Shown: one piece after another, positions 1-12,315 of the stretch
How the letters are laid out: the number at the start of each line of letters is the position of its first letter
How positions within the stretch are numbered: position 1 is the stretch's first letter
NCBI GenBank assembly: GCA_037127255.1
Contig: JBANSL010000009.1
Coordinates: 36,849,475-36,913,474 of the forward strand
DNA: 64,000 nt
DNA from: Persicaria tinctoria
Lineage: Eukaryota > Streptophyta > Magnoliopsida > Caryophyllales > Polygonaceae
Reading direction: 5' to 3'
Position numbers and translations under genes: made by a program
The notes under the pieces: model-generated
What the model saw: only the letters and a program-made list of their open reading frames with translations
What the model was told of the DNA's origin: nothing
Databases searched by the model: none

Positions 1-240
1 TTTAAAATCGCAGATCTGCGGAGGAGGAAAGCGTTGAGCCGCTGGTGGAGTGGTGGTTACGGACGAGCACTTGAAGGCGGCGGCGTGTCTCTGCGATAAC
101 ACAACGAGGAAGAAAGGTTTTGTGTTTTGCAAATTTGGGCTAAATTACAAAAGCAGCCCCAGAATTTCAAAAATTGCGGTTTGTGTTGTACCTTTTTTTG
201 ATAATTACATAAAAGACCAAAACCTCCAGGGTTATAAGTT
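1..240. other. Unclassified left-edge sequence
   Basis: No recognisable gene. The short open frames here (about 66-70 codons on each strand) overlap one another and show no domain. The second half reads like the AT-rich, non-coding end of a transposon or an untranslated region. The copia-like hairpin units begin just to the right, near 240. Confidence 0.3.
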
Positions 241-2699
241 TTATCCCTAATGAAGGTTCCGATCTCCATCCCCGAAGCGATGAGATTGAGCTCGTGAAAT
301 ACATAAACACATCCCCGTATAGAGGATGTGAATACATAAGTTATATCAAATAAATTTATCCGGTAGATAAATCAATTTCATCTCCCGAAGTAGATTAATG
401 TATACGTCCTTGAAGTAGACGAATAGATAAATCACATCCTCAAGATGATGGTGGATGATGGGTAGATATAAAATATATAAACCCTGAAGTGGTGAGTTTT
501 ATCCCTCGAAGTGGATATAAACTAATCTCAAATCAGGAAATTGGTAAATCACTTGATCGTGATCGATAAATTTCCATCCCCATAGTGATGATATTATATT
601 TATTATTTATGTTTATTTAATTCATATGTATGTTATTTTATCTTGTTTATTTAAACTATATTTGTTTTCCCTCATCTCCTGAAGTAGATGAACGGGCCCA
701 TCTCTCGAAAGAGATTAATGTTCTCATCTCCTGAAGTAGGTGAATGAACAAGTCGTATCTTTAAGATAGACCGATTAATTTCATCCCTTAAGCGATGAAC
801 CAAATATTTTCATCCCTGTAGTGATGCATCAATGATTATCCTTTTATTTTATTTTATTTACTTGTATTTGTATTTGTATATTATATTTTTATTCTTCATC
901 TCCCGAAGTAGATGAATAGACATATCTTCCGAAGTAGATGAATGATAAACCGCACCCTCGTAGCGACGAACCGGTAAACGTCATCCTTGAAGTGATGATT
1001 CGTGTATATCCAGATAAACAAATCAACTATGATCCTTAATGTTTCTCAATCAGTTTCCCGCAGTAAACGATAAAATTGCATATAAGAATACCGCCTCCTG
1101 ACGTAGGTGATAAAAGGTCTCGAAGATCTATGTTAAACTTTCTTGTCACTCGAAGTTGGCATGAATTTTATTTACTTATTTAAGATTATTGTTGTTCATA
1201 TTCATGTTTCTTAATAGCAGTATGCTTTACTATTTAGTACTATCTTTTACAGTTTTATTATTTTTATTCCCTTAATGCACCATATTGTGAGTTTTCATCA
1301 AAGCATGCATAAGAGCCTGAAGACTCTAATTTCATATTCTTATAAACTCTAGAAGAGTATAAGATCTTATTTTAAACATTTGTACTCTTGAAGAAGTGCA
1401 TGGAATATGGGTTATGGCATATTCAGAACTATTTTTATTTGGTTAGTACAACCAATATAAATAACCACAAAATATGATCCGGTTTACAAGGCCACTTCCT
1501 GACAATTCTCTTAGCATTGCCCGAAGCATGCCACTCTTGTAGAGGGTGTAAAAGAGGTAATGGTTAAGCGCGCAACCAATGTTATTTTCGTGGATTATAA
1601 CTAGGTCATCATTGTACGGTTAATTCTAATGTCCCGAAGAACATTATGAATAAGGAAAAAGTGTATCTAATAAATACACATAGTTGGTCATTAGTCTCAT
1701 ACATGTAGTACGAAACCAACGGAAGTTCTGAAAATACCCAGTTAACGGCATCTGATTAAGTAAATGGATCACCATATACAAAGTTCAATGGTTAGAATGT
1801 TTTACCATTGAAACTTATGATATCACTAATTAGAAGTTAGTTGATGATAAAATCTTATTCTTTGTGGCATTTGGTCGCTCAAGAAAAACAATGATTTGCA
1901 AGATCATTGAAATTCACATGAATACCCACCAAAAGGACTAGAAGATCCTAGGACCGGAAGATCCTCAATAGGGTGACCATACATGTACGGCTTGTTCTCT
2001 TGGCAAAATAATAACAAGACCGTCTATAATAAAAGAGTAAATGCAAAGTCTCTTATGTTTCTTGACCGAGTTCAATGAGACAACTACGAACATAAAACAT
2101 CGGCATATGAACCAATGTTATTCCAATATAGATGCCTTGACACATTGGTCATATGAAAAGGTAGAGAATGTTTAAGGAGCATATAGTAGCTCACAATGAC
2201 CTAGAAGAGCCGTTAGTCAAATGGGCCCATGCAATTTTGCATTTCGAATTTGACACAATAACTTCTCCCAAATTATCTCCAGAAGAGAGTATATGTTATG
2301 AGGCCTCCTCCACATTTAACTAAAAGACCACAAAGAAGTTGAATGATACATGGGGTTTGAGTCCCTAATGATATCAAATACCTCGAGCTTTATAAAGGTG
2401 ATCAAAATGCTCGGTATTTAGGGGGAGAGGAAATGAGACTATATTAAAGTAAGAGATTGCATGGAAGCAAATTCTCTATCATTTGGGATCCGCGGATAAA
2501 TGAAAGTGAACCAGAAGTTCAACACTCATGTACACCAAATGATAATTATATGGTTTAGCAGAAAGCCATTGAATGCATTTACTAAGGCCAAGAGAGTGAC
2601 TAAGTCACGTATATTGCACTAGCTAGCTCATTCGGAAGTTCCAGAAGTAACTCTGATCCAAAACCAACAAAAATCAAGTGATCCCTGAAATACACCAGA

Positions 2700-2976
2700 A
2701 GTGTTGTAGATCACTAGGCTCTCACTTTAAGGATTCCCCAGCAGTGAAAAGAGCACATGGAATTTATGATGAATTCTGTAAGCATGAGGTTATTGGACCC
2801 GTAGTTCCAACATCGGAATGTATAACATCATTGGTTTTAAGTGGGTGTTTATACAAAACCGAAATAAGCGAAATGAAGTTGTAAGATATAAAGCAGGATT
2901 GATTGCATAAAAGTCTAGAGTGGATGATATGAAAATACATTCACCAGCAGTGGATATAATCTCTGGTTGTCGACGA
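2700..2976 (+). pseudogene. Copia reverse transcriptase fragment
   Basis: Translated in shifting frames, this gives VIGPVVPTSE, then GFKWVFIQNRNKRNEVVRYK, then (after an in-frame stop) a run ending in HSPAVD. These match the conserved start of the copia RT domain (GPVV-TP--VKPVGYKWVF-RKRNE-NEVVRYKARLVAQG ... YSPVVD). The catalytic YVDD box is not found downstream, and a frameshift lies near 2835. It is a non-functional remnant. Family assignment to Ty1/copia is firm; the lineage is not determined. Confidence 0.8.
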
Positions 2977-3750
2977 ACCGACTCTAACCGTAATTGACGG
3001 GCATAGTAGTTGTATACTCAAATTGATCATTAGTAAAAGAACATAAGTGAAAATGATCGATTAATTTGAAATGCCCGAAGCATCAATATGAAAGCCGCGT
3101 CATATGTACACGATTAAGTCAAAGAGTGCTTATAGTAATTGAAGTATTGTGTAAGTAGTGACATAGTGTATTGAGTCCTGAAGTACTATACACAACGTTG
3201 TACTCTTTTCCTTAATCTTGGTTTTTATCCCATTGGGTTTTTCCAAGGTAAGGTTTTTAATGAGGCAAGTTATACACCATCTATATATCGGATCCCCCGT
3301 ATCAAACGATGAAAGCACCCTAGATCCTGAAGTACCTTATATTTGTGCATTGAAAGCAGCTCATCACCACGACTAGGGAGTCTATTGCATCGAAGTCGAG
3401 TGTGATACATGAAGGCATTTTTAACTTTCACACATCAAAGATAATATTCAGACTCGACCATGCAGCTCATAAAGTCAGCATTATCAAGAATTTCAAAGAG
3501 CTTATCAGAATGAGAATGCTGCAAGAAGAATGTTGATTTCAGGGGGAGAATATACGCACTGCACTCTTTTTCCCTTCGATCAGGTTTTGTCCCACTGGGT
3601 TTTCCTGACAAGGTTTTTAACGAGGCAGTATCACCAAAGCGTATCAAATGACATATGTACTCTTTTCCCTTAGTCCTAGTTTTTGTCCCATTGGGGTTTT
3701 CTATGCGAGGATTTTAACGAGACAATTTGTAAGGTTAGAGGTGTACATCC

Positions 3751-3945
3751 AAGGGGGAGTGTTATAAAGTCACTAGTTGTGGATGTTCCACCTCCCTAAA
3801 CCCCCGACTCATTTATGTATTCATTCTCTACCTCGCCTATATAAGGGCTTGTAATTCCGCTTGAGAACACACACAATGAATTGAGATCCCTGATTTCTCT
3901 GTCTTTCCTTTACACTTCTTTCTTTCGTTTTGTCGGTTTATAATA
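3751..3945 (+). repeat. Copia polypurine tract and 3' LTR
   Basis: The polypurine tract aagggggag (3751-3759) is followed directly by an LTR that begins TGTTATAAAGTC at 3760. The LTR is short, about 186 bp. It has a TATA-like tatataag at about 3838 and ends near 3945 in ttataata. The short length and purine-tract/TG junction are typical of copia. The right boundary is less sure because the expected CA end is degenerate and no matching 5' LTR is present. Confidence 0.65.
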
Positions 3946-4520
3946 GTATCCTCTTTCTCTTACTGATCTCATTATAGTTATCATTCCAAAGTGGTTGTTC
4001 ACAATATTTCTCAAACCTTAATTGAGTCTACTAATTTTCCTATACAAAGTGACAGATTCAATAATGTGTACCAGCTAATTCCAACCCTTTCCAATTTACA
4101 AAATTGTATTAAGAAAATGTGTACCACGTATTATAAGCAGCTGCTCCCATTACTAATCTTCCAACCATGTTTCGAGAAATGAGTGTAATGATCCCATTCT
4201 ATTTCTCTATAGATTCTACTTCAATGAATATCTTTTGCACATTCACCTACAACAACAGAACAAGGATATGAAAATAGTTACAACAACGCCATTCTGAATG
4301 AGCAAACTGGTATATTCCTCCAAGGCTTGAAGCATTCCATTCCTCTCCTTCTCATGGCGGCTCACCCCCTCTGGTTTCCCCAGTTTGCTGGCTGGAAAAC
4401 TGCCACCCACTTTAAGTCATCAAAGTGCACAAACCACCCAAACCAATAGTAACAGACACAAGTAACTACAGTGAAAAACATGACAGCACTTCACACAAAC
4501 GGACTTTGAACACCCCTACG
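3946..4520. other. Intergenic, no feature recognised
   Basis: AT-rich sequence between the copia LTR and the exon-like blocks on the minus strand. Around 4330-4440 the minus strand reads like a short coding stretch (GWFVHFDDLKW), but it has stops on both sides and no recognisable domain. Confidence 0.3.
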
Positions 4521-5049
4521 AGTATTAAATCTTGAACAAACTCTTGCAGACCTTTAACACCAATCGGCATGTCAAACAAACCCGGGTGGTGATCCTACAA
4601 AGACTTTCACCATCATTCAATCCCCATGAACGGTCGTGTATTTCATTCTTCATTTCTTCTGTAAGATTCACACACTGGAAAGATAACAGCATAAATAGGA
4701 AATAAATATAAAATCTAAAGAAAAATTGGAATAAGATGAACAAGATTAACAAATTACCGCACCATAATGGTCATCTGATTCCAATTTATTTAAGAAAAGT
4801 ACCCCACCGTATCCATCATATTGGATTCAATAAGCTAAACAAATCTCATGTCCGGTTTCAAATCGAATCTCGTATCAAGTAACATTGGACCAGAAACTTC
4901 CATCTAAGAACAGAACTTACCTCAATTTGTAGAATATCTCTACCTTCAGAAGATGTGTAAGTGTGCAACTTATCTGAATATACCAAGTCCTTAAAAATAT
5001 GCAAACTACTGGTCATGAGTAGCAAAGAAAAGCTATTGGAGGAATCCAC
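4490..5049 (-). pseudogene. Exon-like blocks of an unidentified gene (1)
   Basis: Three minus-strand blocks look like exons. The first (5049 down to 4921) encodes a helical-looking stretch (…LHIFKDLVYSDKLHTYTSSE…) ending GAG before a consensus donor GTAAGT. The second follows an acceptor ttatctttccag near 4680 and encodes VNLTEEMKNEIHDRSWG. The third, after tttgtag near 4600, encodes DHHPGLFDMPIGVKG and continues open to about 4490. The blocks use different frames, as spliced exons would. I do not recognise the family. They could be exons of a real low-copy gene, a pseudogene, or a captured fragment. Confidence 0.35.
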
Positions 5050-5874
5050 TTCCCTATTAGTAGAAGTATCATGTTCTGATGCATTTCCACTAAATTCCCA
5101 TTTTCAATGAGGAGTGAAATCCATCACCACAGATGATCCAACAAACAAGATTGCTGCAGCTGGAAATTAAGTCGGTCCATCTTGGTGTGGCTGAATCAGG
5201 GAACAACACAGTTGATCAAAATTCAGTGCATGAATACTAGGCACAGAACAGTAACGCATAAAGCATATTTTGGCTATAAATTACCCCATGCCCAACAATC
5301 TTATGCATAAAAGCCATACCAACAAGTAATTAGCAGCCTTAATTTAACAATTTTACACTCAATCTGTCTAATTCTCAATTTCCTTATATCTACCTACAAA
5401 CTAAAAATTAACTTCTTGTCTGTCTCATCGGTGGTTCAAAATTCAATCTCCACAAGTCTACTCCCTTCGCTATCAAATTTCTTTTTTAAATTACAATTCA
5501 ATCTCCACAAGTCTACTCATTTCCCTATCAATTTCTTGATTTGCTAACATGAAAAACAACTAAACCAAACATAAATTACTATTCTAAACAAGCACTGGTT
5601 GAAAATTTGGGGATAATCTTTCTTATCCATTTTAACAAACACAGTGCATTATCAAGGTCACATCTCTATATTTCAAAATTATCTTAAAAAACCCAGATGA
5701 AGGGCTCCTAATCACTCAACAACAACAAAGGAAACGGTTTACCGCTTGGTTTATCAGGGTGTACAATATATGAACCATACAGATGTAAAACACACTCTTC
5801 AAAATAGTAACCAAATCCATAGCATATTCATAGAGTAAATACATAAAACCTTAAGACTAGGGTTAGTGGTTTCT

Positions 5875-7000
5875 TTAAGACAAGTAGCAAGGCTTCTTTG
5901 CATTTGTCTCAGCTCCGCTAACCACAATAGTCTTCCCTTCTTTTTTGTTTGCGGGTGCTTGTACTTTTGAAGAAAGATTTTTCTTGCTAATAATTCGGTA
6001 TATCTCTGAAAGAATTGTCTGGAATGCTTTCTCCTAATTCTTTTGTTGCCATAAAATTTCTGCCATTATTACTAATTTCGAGTTTTGATAGCAATATGTT
6101 ATCTACAATCTACACAGCTTTTCCAGCAGCTTTCATTCCTATCTGTGTGAGCCATTTTGGGCACATTTTTGCCCATTCAGGTTTAAGATTTTCCAACACA
6201 TTAATACAATTAACTATTAAGAGATCAACTGCTAAACCTAAGCATCTATCATCACAACAGAACCCAAAAATAGTTTATTTAAGCTTTTTGTGTTGAAATA
6301 ATTTCAATTCTGATACAGAGAAATAGACCTTCTTCAAAAAAATCTCAGACAATTTAGCAACTTATCGCTCTCAATCTTTCAATCATTGGCGCCTGCAGAT
6401 CCTACTTGCTGCTCCTTTGCATAACTGCAGATGCTGCCTCTGGACGCCACATCTATTTCCCCCTTAGAAATTCTGCCTCTCCATTTGAGACCTTCAAACT
6501 CTTCAAAGTTAAACCGGTCTTAAATCTAAGAGAATTTAAGGGTATAGTTAACTAGCATTACAAATAGCTAACACCACAATAATGAACATGTTTGGATCTT
6601 CAATTGTCCATCAGATTAACTTCACACTGATTTTTTAATAATGCAACAGAAGGACACACAAATTAAGAACACTGGAAGGAACAATCTGAAAAATGGCGAT
6701 GTATTACCATGGAATGAATCATGAATGCATTAGCTTTGGACAAAAAAATACAATCTGAGGATCGAGGCAATCTCTAAAACCTTATGTACTGATAAGCAAC
6801 CAATCCTTCAATAACATCAAAACAGGCACCGAAAAGGACATGAAACACAAAATCCCGCCCAAACATCACCCAAATACACATACAATATGCAAAAACATTG
6901 ACAATCTTACCGATATCATCAACATCTCCAATCCACCGACCTACAATCTCCCCCTTTCTCAGCTTCACCAGCTCCAAACCGGCGATAATCTCAGCAATTG
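5875..7000 (-). pseudogene. Exon-like blocks of an unidentified gene (2)
   Basis: Four minus-strand blocks have coding character and canonical splice signals. One near 6985-6905 encodes AGLELVKLRKGEIVGRW and ends at a donor GTAAGATT. One at 6520-6405 encodes FEEFEGLKWRGRISKGEID and ends CAA before GTAGGA. One at about 6270-6116 encodes LAVDLLIVNCINVLENLKPE, then WAKMCPKWLTQ. The last follows acceptor cattccag at 6018 and encodes ILSEIYRIISKKNLSSK, ending in a lysine-rich tail and a stop at 5877-5875. This looks like the 3' end of an alpha-helical (HEAT/ARM-like?) protein. It is not identified. It may be continuous with the blocks at 4.5-5.0 kb only if the stop is wrong. Confidence 0.4.
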
Positions 7001-7469
7001 ATAGGTAAGATAAATAAAACGGTGAACGATATGCACATTCCTATGTTGGAGACAGGTCGACTACGCCAAATTTGTCTCCAGAACTACGTTGTGCAAATCA
7101 CGGCCTTCTACCTAGTATTGATATATGTAAGGACCGAGATTTTTGAAATGTTATTTATATAAAATTATAGGTTTTATTCTAATTAAAATTCCTTTAAGAT
7201 CCAAGACTCCGGAAAATTTTAAAATTTTTGTGTCCTCAAGTAACCGATTTATTTTATTACTCGAGGTCAATCCTTGCATAAACTGGTTATTCGAACTAGT
7301 AAATGAATTTATTTCGCCTTATCATTCCGAGGCTTGAAAATATTTTCAGGGATTCGTTAATTATCTCAGGTATGGACGTTTATTTTAGGGGCCTTTAGTG
7401 AAATATCCATAAAAATTGGCTAAATTAGAGGAGTATCCATATATTTGAAAATTTTGCAAACGTGTCCAT

Positions 7470-7532
7470 CCCCCTTGCCCCCTGCCCCCCTCCCCCCCCC
7501 CCCTCGGTGCCCCCCAGGCCCCCCCCCTCGCG
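7470..7532. repeat. C-rich tract with G-quadruplex potential on the minus strand
   Basis: Six or more runs of 4-13 cytosines lie within about 60 bp just inside the left end of the MULE-like element. The complementary strand therefore has well over four G-runs with short loops, enough for a G-quadruplex. It codes for nothing recognisable. Confidence 0.7.
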
Positions 7533-7779
7533 CGCCCAGAATTTTTTTTTTAAAAAAAATTACAACTCAACACTTTCAGATATGCAACTATAACCCGATG
7601 TTATGCAAATATAATATTATGATATGCAAATATAATATTATGTTATGCAAGCTTAAAAAACCTTATAGGAAGAATATGCAAATGCATTTGTATTTTAAAA
7701 TTGCATTAATATATCTTATTTGCACATAAGCACATCGCTCTACCATTTATTGACATAAGAGGCTTTAAAATTGCATTAA

Positions 7780-8450
7780 TGTCAAACCCGATGTTGCTGA
7801 CACCGACAATCCTGACACCGTTGACACTGATATTGTTAACATTGCTGCCACTGCTGACACTGTCACCACTAACATTGCGAACACTAATAACATTTTTCGT
7901 ATAACCGTTGATGTTAATGTCGGTTGACGCTGACATCAGAGATGCTGATACTCATGTTAGATGACGATGATGTCGGCTAACGCCGACATCGGAGATGCTG
8001 ACGCTGATGTCGACTGATGTCGATGTCGAATATGCGTTTTTCCGTGTCAGAAGCAATGATATTGACATTGCTGATACCGACATCGGAGATGCTGACATTG
8101 ATGCTAACATTGCTGACGTCAGACGGCCTGACACTACTAACGTTGACATCGGAGATGCTGACACTGATGTTGATGTTGCTGACGTCAACATCGGAGATGT
8201 TGACGCTGCTAACGCTGACACCGGAGATGTCGACGTAAGCTGACATCGATGTTGCGAACACTGTTGACACCGACGTCGAATATGCTTTTTTTGTGCCAAC
8301 GCTTCTTTTTTTCGTGTAAACACTAATATTGGTGACACTGTTGACACTGTCACCATTAACATTGCGAACACCACTAACATTTTTCGTGTCAGCGCTAACG
8401 CTGATGTCGGCTGACGCCGACATCGGAGATGCTGACGCTGCTGACATTAA
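7780..8450. repeat. Degenerate GCTGACATCGGAGAT repeat
   Basis: Short units built from gctgac, gacatcgg and gatgctgac recur in both orientations across this stretch. They create Asp/Val/Ser-rich open frames in several phases on both strands (for example runs of DIGDADID on the plus strand). The frames come from the repeat and show no start context or domain, so I do not call a gene. Confidence 0.7.
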
Positions 8451-8451
8451 T

Positions 8452-9652
8452 ACTGATCAGTATAAAAGAAAGTACAGTTGTGCTCCTATTATGTAGTACC
8501 TATGCAAACCTCAGATGCTGCTGACAAGTATTAGTTGAGCTCAATCTAAGGTGTTGGTTGAATGGCTTCTAATGTAAAATGCAGTGAGATTTTATATTAG
8601 TAGCTTGTAATGATTATGTACAAACAAAATCTGATTTTGATGTCAGAATGAATTGAATTACTGTAAAAATCTGTTACACTGCTTACGTTTGATATAATGA
8701 AGTAAAATTTGTGCATTCGGCACAAATTTAGATTGAAATTTATGAAGTTACTTCTCTTTGTATTGAAACTAAAAATAAATTAGTAGTGATAAGTCTAAAA
8801 GAAAGAATAGTTGTGCTACTACAAATTAATAATTATGCAAAAATATGGTGTTGTTGACAAGTTATAGTTGAGCTCGGTCTAATGTGTTGGTTGAATGACT
8901 TCTAATGATAAAATGCAGTGAGATATTGTGTAACTAGCTTGTAATGATTATGCACAACCAAAATCTGATTTTTGATTTTAGAATGAATTGAATTAATGTA
9001 AAAATCTGTTATGGTGCTGACATTTGATGTAATTAAGTAAAATTTGTGCCTTCTGCAGAAATTTAGATTGAAATTTATGAACTTACTACTCTTTGTATTG
9101 AAACTAAAAAGAAATTAATATTGATCATTATAAAAGAAAGACCAGTTGTGCTACTATTATGTAGTACATATGCAAACCTCAAATGTTGCTGACAAGTATT
9201 AGTTTAGCTCAATCTAATGTGTTGGTTGAATGACTTCTAATGTAAAATGCAGTGAGATGTTGTGTTAGTAGCTTGTAATGAATATGCACAACCAAAATCT
9301 GATTTTTGATTTTAGAATGAATTCAATTAATGTAAAAACATGTTTGAGTGCTGGCATTTGATGTAATTAAGTCAAATTTTTGCCTTCGGCACAAATTTAG
9401 ATTGAAATTTATGAAGTTACTACTCTTTGTATTGAAACTAAAAAGAAATTGATAGTAATCAGTATAAAAGAAAGAACAGTTGTGCTACTATATTATGTAG
9501 TACTTATGCAAACCTCGGATGTTGCTGACAAGTATTAGTTGAGCTCAATATAAGGTGTTGGTTGAATAGCTTCTAATGTAAACTGCAGTGAGATGTTGTG
9601 TTAATAGCTTGTAAAAATCCGTTCCACTGCTGACATTTGATGTAATGAAGTA
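8452..9652. repeat. Tandem array, unit ~335 bp, ~3.6 copies
   Basis: Copies begin at about 8452, 8786, 9121 and 9455, each opening with a variant of gatcagtataaaagaaag, and the last is cut short near 9650. Each full unit contains a near-palindrome of the form TTTGTGCCTTCGGCACAAA (about 8710, 9045 and 9378). That palindrome also lies at the right end of the host element (14108-14131). The units are similar but carry many point differences, so the array is not recent. Confidence 0.8.
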
Positions 9653-10400
9653 TTATATGCAAATATAAATTGACGACATGCAAATATAAATTGATGATAT
9701 ACAAATGTAAAAGTATAATATGCAATTATAAATTACTAGAAAATTTTGTAAATTACTAGAATTATTATAAATTTTAGCGTATGCGGGATTCGAACCCACG
9801 TATTTTGTAAATTACTAGAATTATTATAAATTTTGTAAATTACTAGAATTATTATAAATTACTAGAATTACTAGAAAATTTTGTAAATTACTAGAATTAT
9901 TATAAATACAGATTTCTTAAATTACATATTGCTGAAATTGCATATTTAGGAAATTACAGATTTCTGAAATTTTAGTTTTGTGAAATTACATATTGCTGGA
10001 ATTACATATTAAAATGTGAATTTAAATATTTTAAAACTTAATTTTTTGCAGATTACATATTTTCACATATTACATATTTTTTTACAGATTTTCACAGATT
10101 ACAGATTACATATTTTCAAAGATTACAGATTACATATTTTCACAAATTACGGATTATAGATTTTTTCCAGATTACAGATTTTAACAGATTATAGATTTTT
10201 TACAGATTACAGATTTGCAAAGATTACAGTTTCTCACAGATTACAGATTTTTTTTATAGATTTTCACAAATTACAGATTACAGATTATAGATTTTCACTT
10301 AGCACAGATTACAGATTTTTTTTACAGATTACATATTATTTTTCCTGATTATAGATTTACAGCTTCTACATGAATGATGACAGATTTACAGATTATGTTT
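9653..10400. repeat. AT-rich simple array (acagatt / aattactag units)
   Basis: 9700-9910 is dominated by aaattactagaattattat units, and 9900-10400 by irregular acagattacatattttcac units. No coding content. A tRNA-like T-arm sequence (gggattcgaaccc, 9787-9799) sits alone inside the array without the rest of a tRNA. Confidence 0.75.
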
Positions 10401-10535
10401 ACATATTTTTTTGCTACACAAGCATCAGCAGTTGCTCGTAAAAAAAACTCTTCAAAACCATGCTATGTTCTCACTTAACCAAAAAAAAAAAGAGGAAGGT
10501 AATTTTAAAAAAAAGTTGAAAAATAAGAAGTTTAT

Positions 10536-10640
10536 GTTGTGCAAATATAAGTTACTGTTATGCAAATATAACTTCATGATATGCACATATAAACAACTAT
10601 TATGCAGATATAACAATCTGTTATGCAAATTGAAACTGCT
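10536..10640. repeat. Repeats of tatgcaaatataa
   Basis: Five diverged units of the form ttatgcaaatataa-tt. The same units occur at 7596-7660, 9655-9735 and 11928-12015, so the motif brackets the other arrays of the element. Short open frames across it (LCKYN-type peptides) are a by-product of the repeat. Confidence 0.7.
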
Positions 10641-11159
10641 GACACCGGATGTCAGTAAGATTGTTATTCCCTCTTAATTTTAAGCTAATAATGTGAAAAG
10701 AAATAGTAAAAGATAAAGTTTTTGCCCATCAACGGCTAAATGTCAACATTGAAGCTAAATGTCAACATTGAAGCCAAATGTCAACATTTAAGTTACAAAA
10801 GATACAACAACAGAAGATGAAATTCAGAAGCTACAATAGCCCCTAAAAGAGACCCAAAATAAGAAGAAGCAAGATGCAAGTGAAATTCAGAAGCTATAGC
10901 AGCCCCGAAAAGAGACGAAATCAGCGAAAGCAAGATGCAAGCGAAAATCAGAAGCTACAGCAGCCACAAGATGATACAACAACAGAACCCTAAAACCCTA
11001 AACTCTCTACGACCTAGAACCATAAACTCAAAATCCAAAAGGGGAAAAAGAAATAATTTCATAATGACAAGAGGGCTCCTGCACTTATAGAGACTAATAA
11101 AAGCATACGCTATATTTGTACAAGAGATCATGTTAGCACACAATTAAAAAAAAACCTAT

Positions 11160-12315
11160 AAATCTACTTGAATTGCACAAAAAGATACAATGTCAACACA
11201 CAATTAGAAATAAAAAAGAACTTATACATTCTGAAAAAAAAAACATATACATCAACTTGAATTGCACAAAAAGAGACAATGTCAACACACAATTAGAAAT
11301 AAAAAAGAAACATGTCAACACACAATTAAACTTTGTAAAGCTACTAGCTAATATCTCTAGATAAGTCAGAAATCTTAAGGCACTTCAATGTAAATATACA
11401 AACACGTTATTAAATAGGAAAAGTGGAACCAAACCCTAGTTGTCAGCATTTACATGTTTCTAGAAGATGTCAGCACATCTAATCATATATTGTTCACATG
11501 TCAGCACTCACAATTATGAGGGAAAAGAATCTAATATATGTCAATGTCATCTTTTTGCAGTGTCAGCAGACTAACACAACAACCTTATAAAAAGAAAAAA
11601 AATAGAAATGGAAATGCTTCATATTAAATATTCCCAAGTTACTAGAAACATCCATTTCAAAAGATGTCAGCATTGAAGATTTCATCATCGAAGATGTCAG
11701 CAATGATGATGTCAGCATTGATGATGTCATCATTTACAAGCTTCACAACTACAACAACTACTGCTAGATATTTTTTAACAATGAATAAGAAACAAAACAA
11801 CCATTCTAGTGTATATGTGCAAAATAATGCAAGTTCTAGCAGTAACAACATCGACAAAACTAATTTCTATTTAACCAAAAAAAGAGGAAGTTAATAAAAA
11901 AATAAGTGAAAAATAAGAAGTTTATGTTGTGCAAATATAAGTTACTGTTATGCAAATATAACTTTATGATATGCACATATAACAATCTGTTATGCAAATA
12001 CAACAACCTGTTATGAAAATTGAAACTGCTAAAACCGGATGTTAACACAATTAGAAAAAAAAAACATATAAATCTACTTCAATTGCACAAAAAGAGACAA
12101 TGCCAACACACAATTAGAAATATGAAATAACTTATACATTCTGACAAAAAAAAAACATATATATCAACTTGAATTGCACAAAAAGAGACAATGTCAACAC
12201 ACAATTAGAAATAAAAAAGAACTTATACATTCTGACAAAAAAGAACATATGCATCAATTTGAATTGCACAAAAAGATACTATATATCAACACACAATTAG
12301 AAATAAAAAAGAAAA
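11160..12315. repeat. Dispersed ~85-90 bp repeat (atgtcaacacacaattagaaat)
   Basis: A unit containing ttgaattgcacaaaaagaga, then caatgtcaacacacaattag, then ttatacattctgaaa occurs in partly tandem form at 11165-11330 and again at 12040-12315. Between the blocks lie more tgtcagca words and the tatgcaaatataa array at 11928-12015. The duplication suggests segmental amplification inside the element. Confidence 0.65.

Larger units (their letters stand above)
241..3945 (+). mobile_element. Decayed Ty1/copia retrotransposon, 5' end not found
   Basis: A plus-strand copia remnant. It is supported by a reverse-transcriptase start region (2700-2976), a C-terminal RNase H-like run near 3485-3530 (FKELIRMRM, matching the conserved F-KL-IGMRRL ending), a polypurine tract at 3751-3759 and a short 3' LTR. 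Before the 3' LTR, a segment reading ggttttgtccca-tgggttttcc followed by aaggtttttaacgaggca occurs three times (about 3205-3270, 3565-3630, 3658-3725). Such repeats are common just upstream of the 3' LTR in plant copia elements. All frames are broken by stops and shifts. No 5' LTR or primer site is visible, so it is 5' truncated or starts outside the window. Confidence 0.75.

Noticed and set aside
7995..8243. Asp-rich 82-codon frame (and overlapping Ser/Val-rich frames of 142-156 codons on the other strand)
   Set aside because: Frames are open in several phases on both strands because the region is a gctgac/gacatcgg repeat. No domain or start context.
9781..9805. tRNA-like T-arm sequence gggattcgaaccc
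   Set aside because: Only the T-arm is present. No acceptor, D or anticodon arms can be found in the flanking aattactag array.
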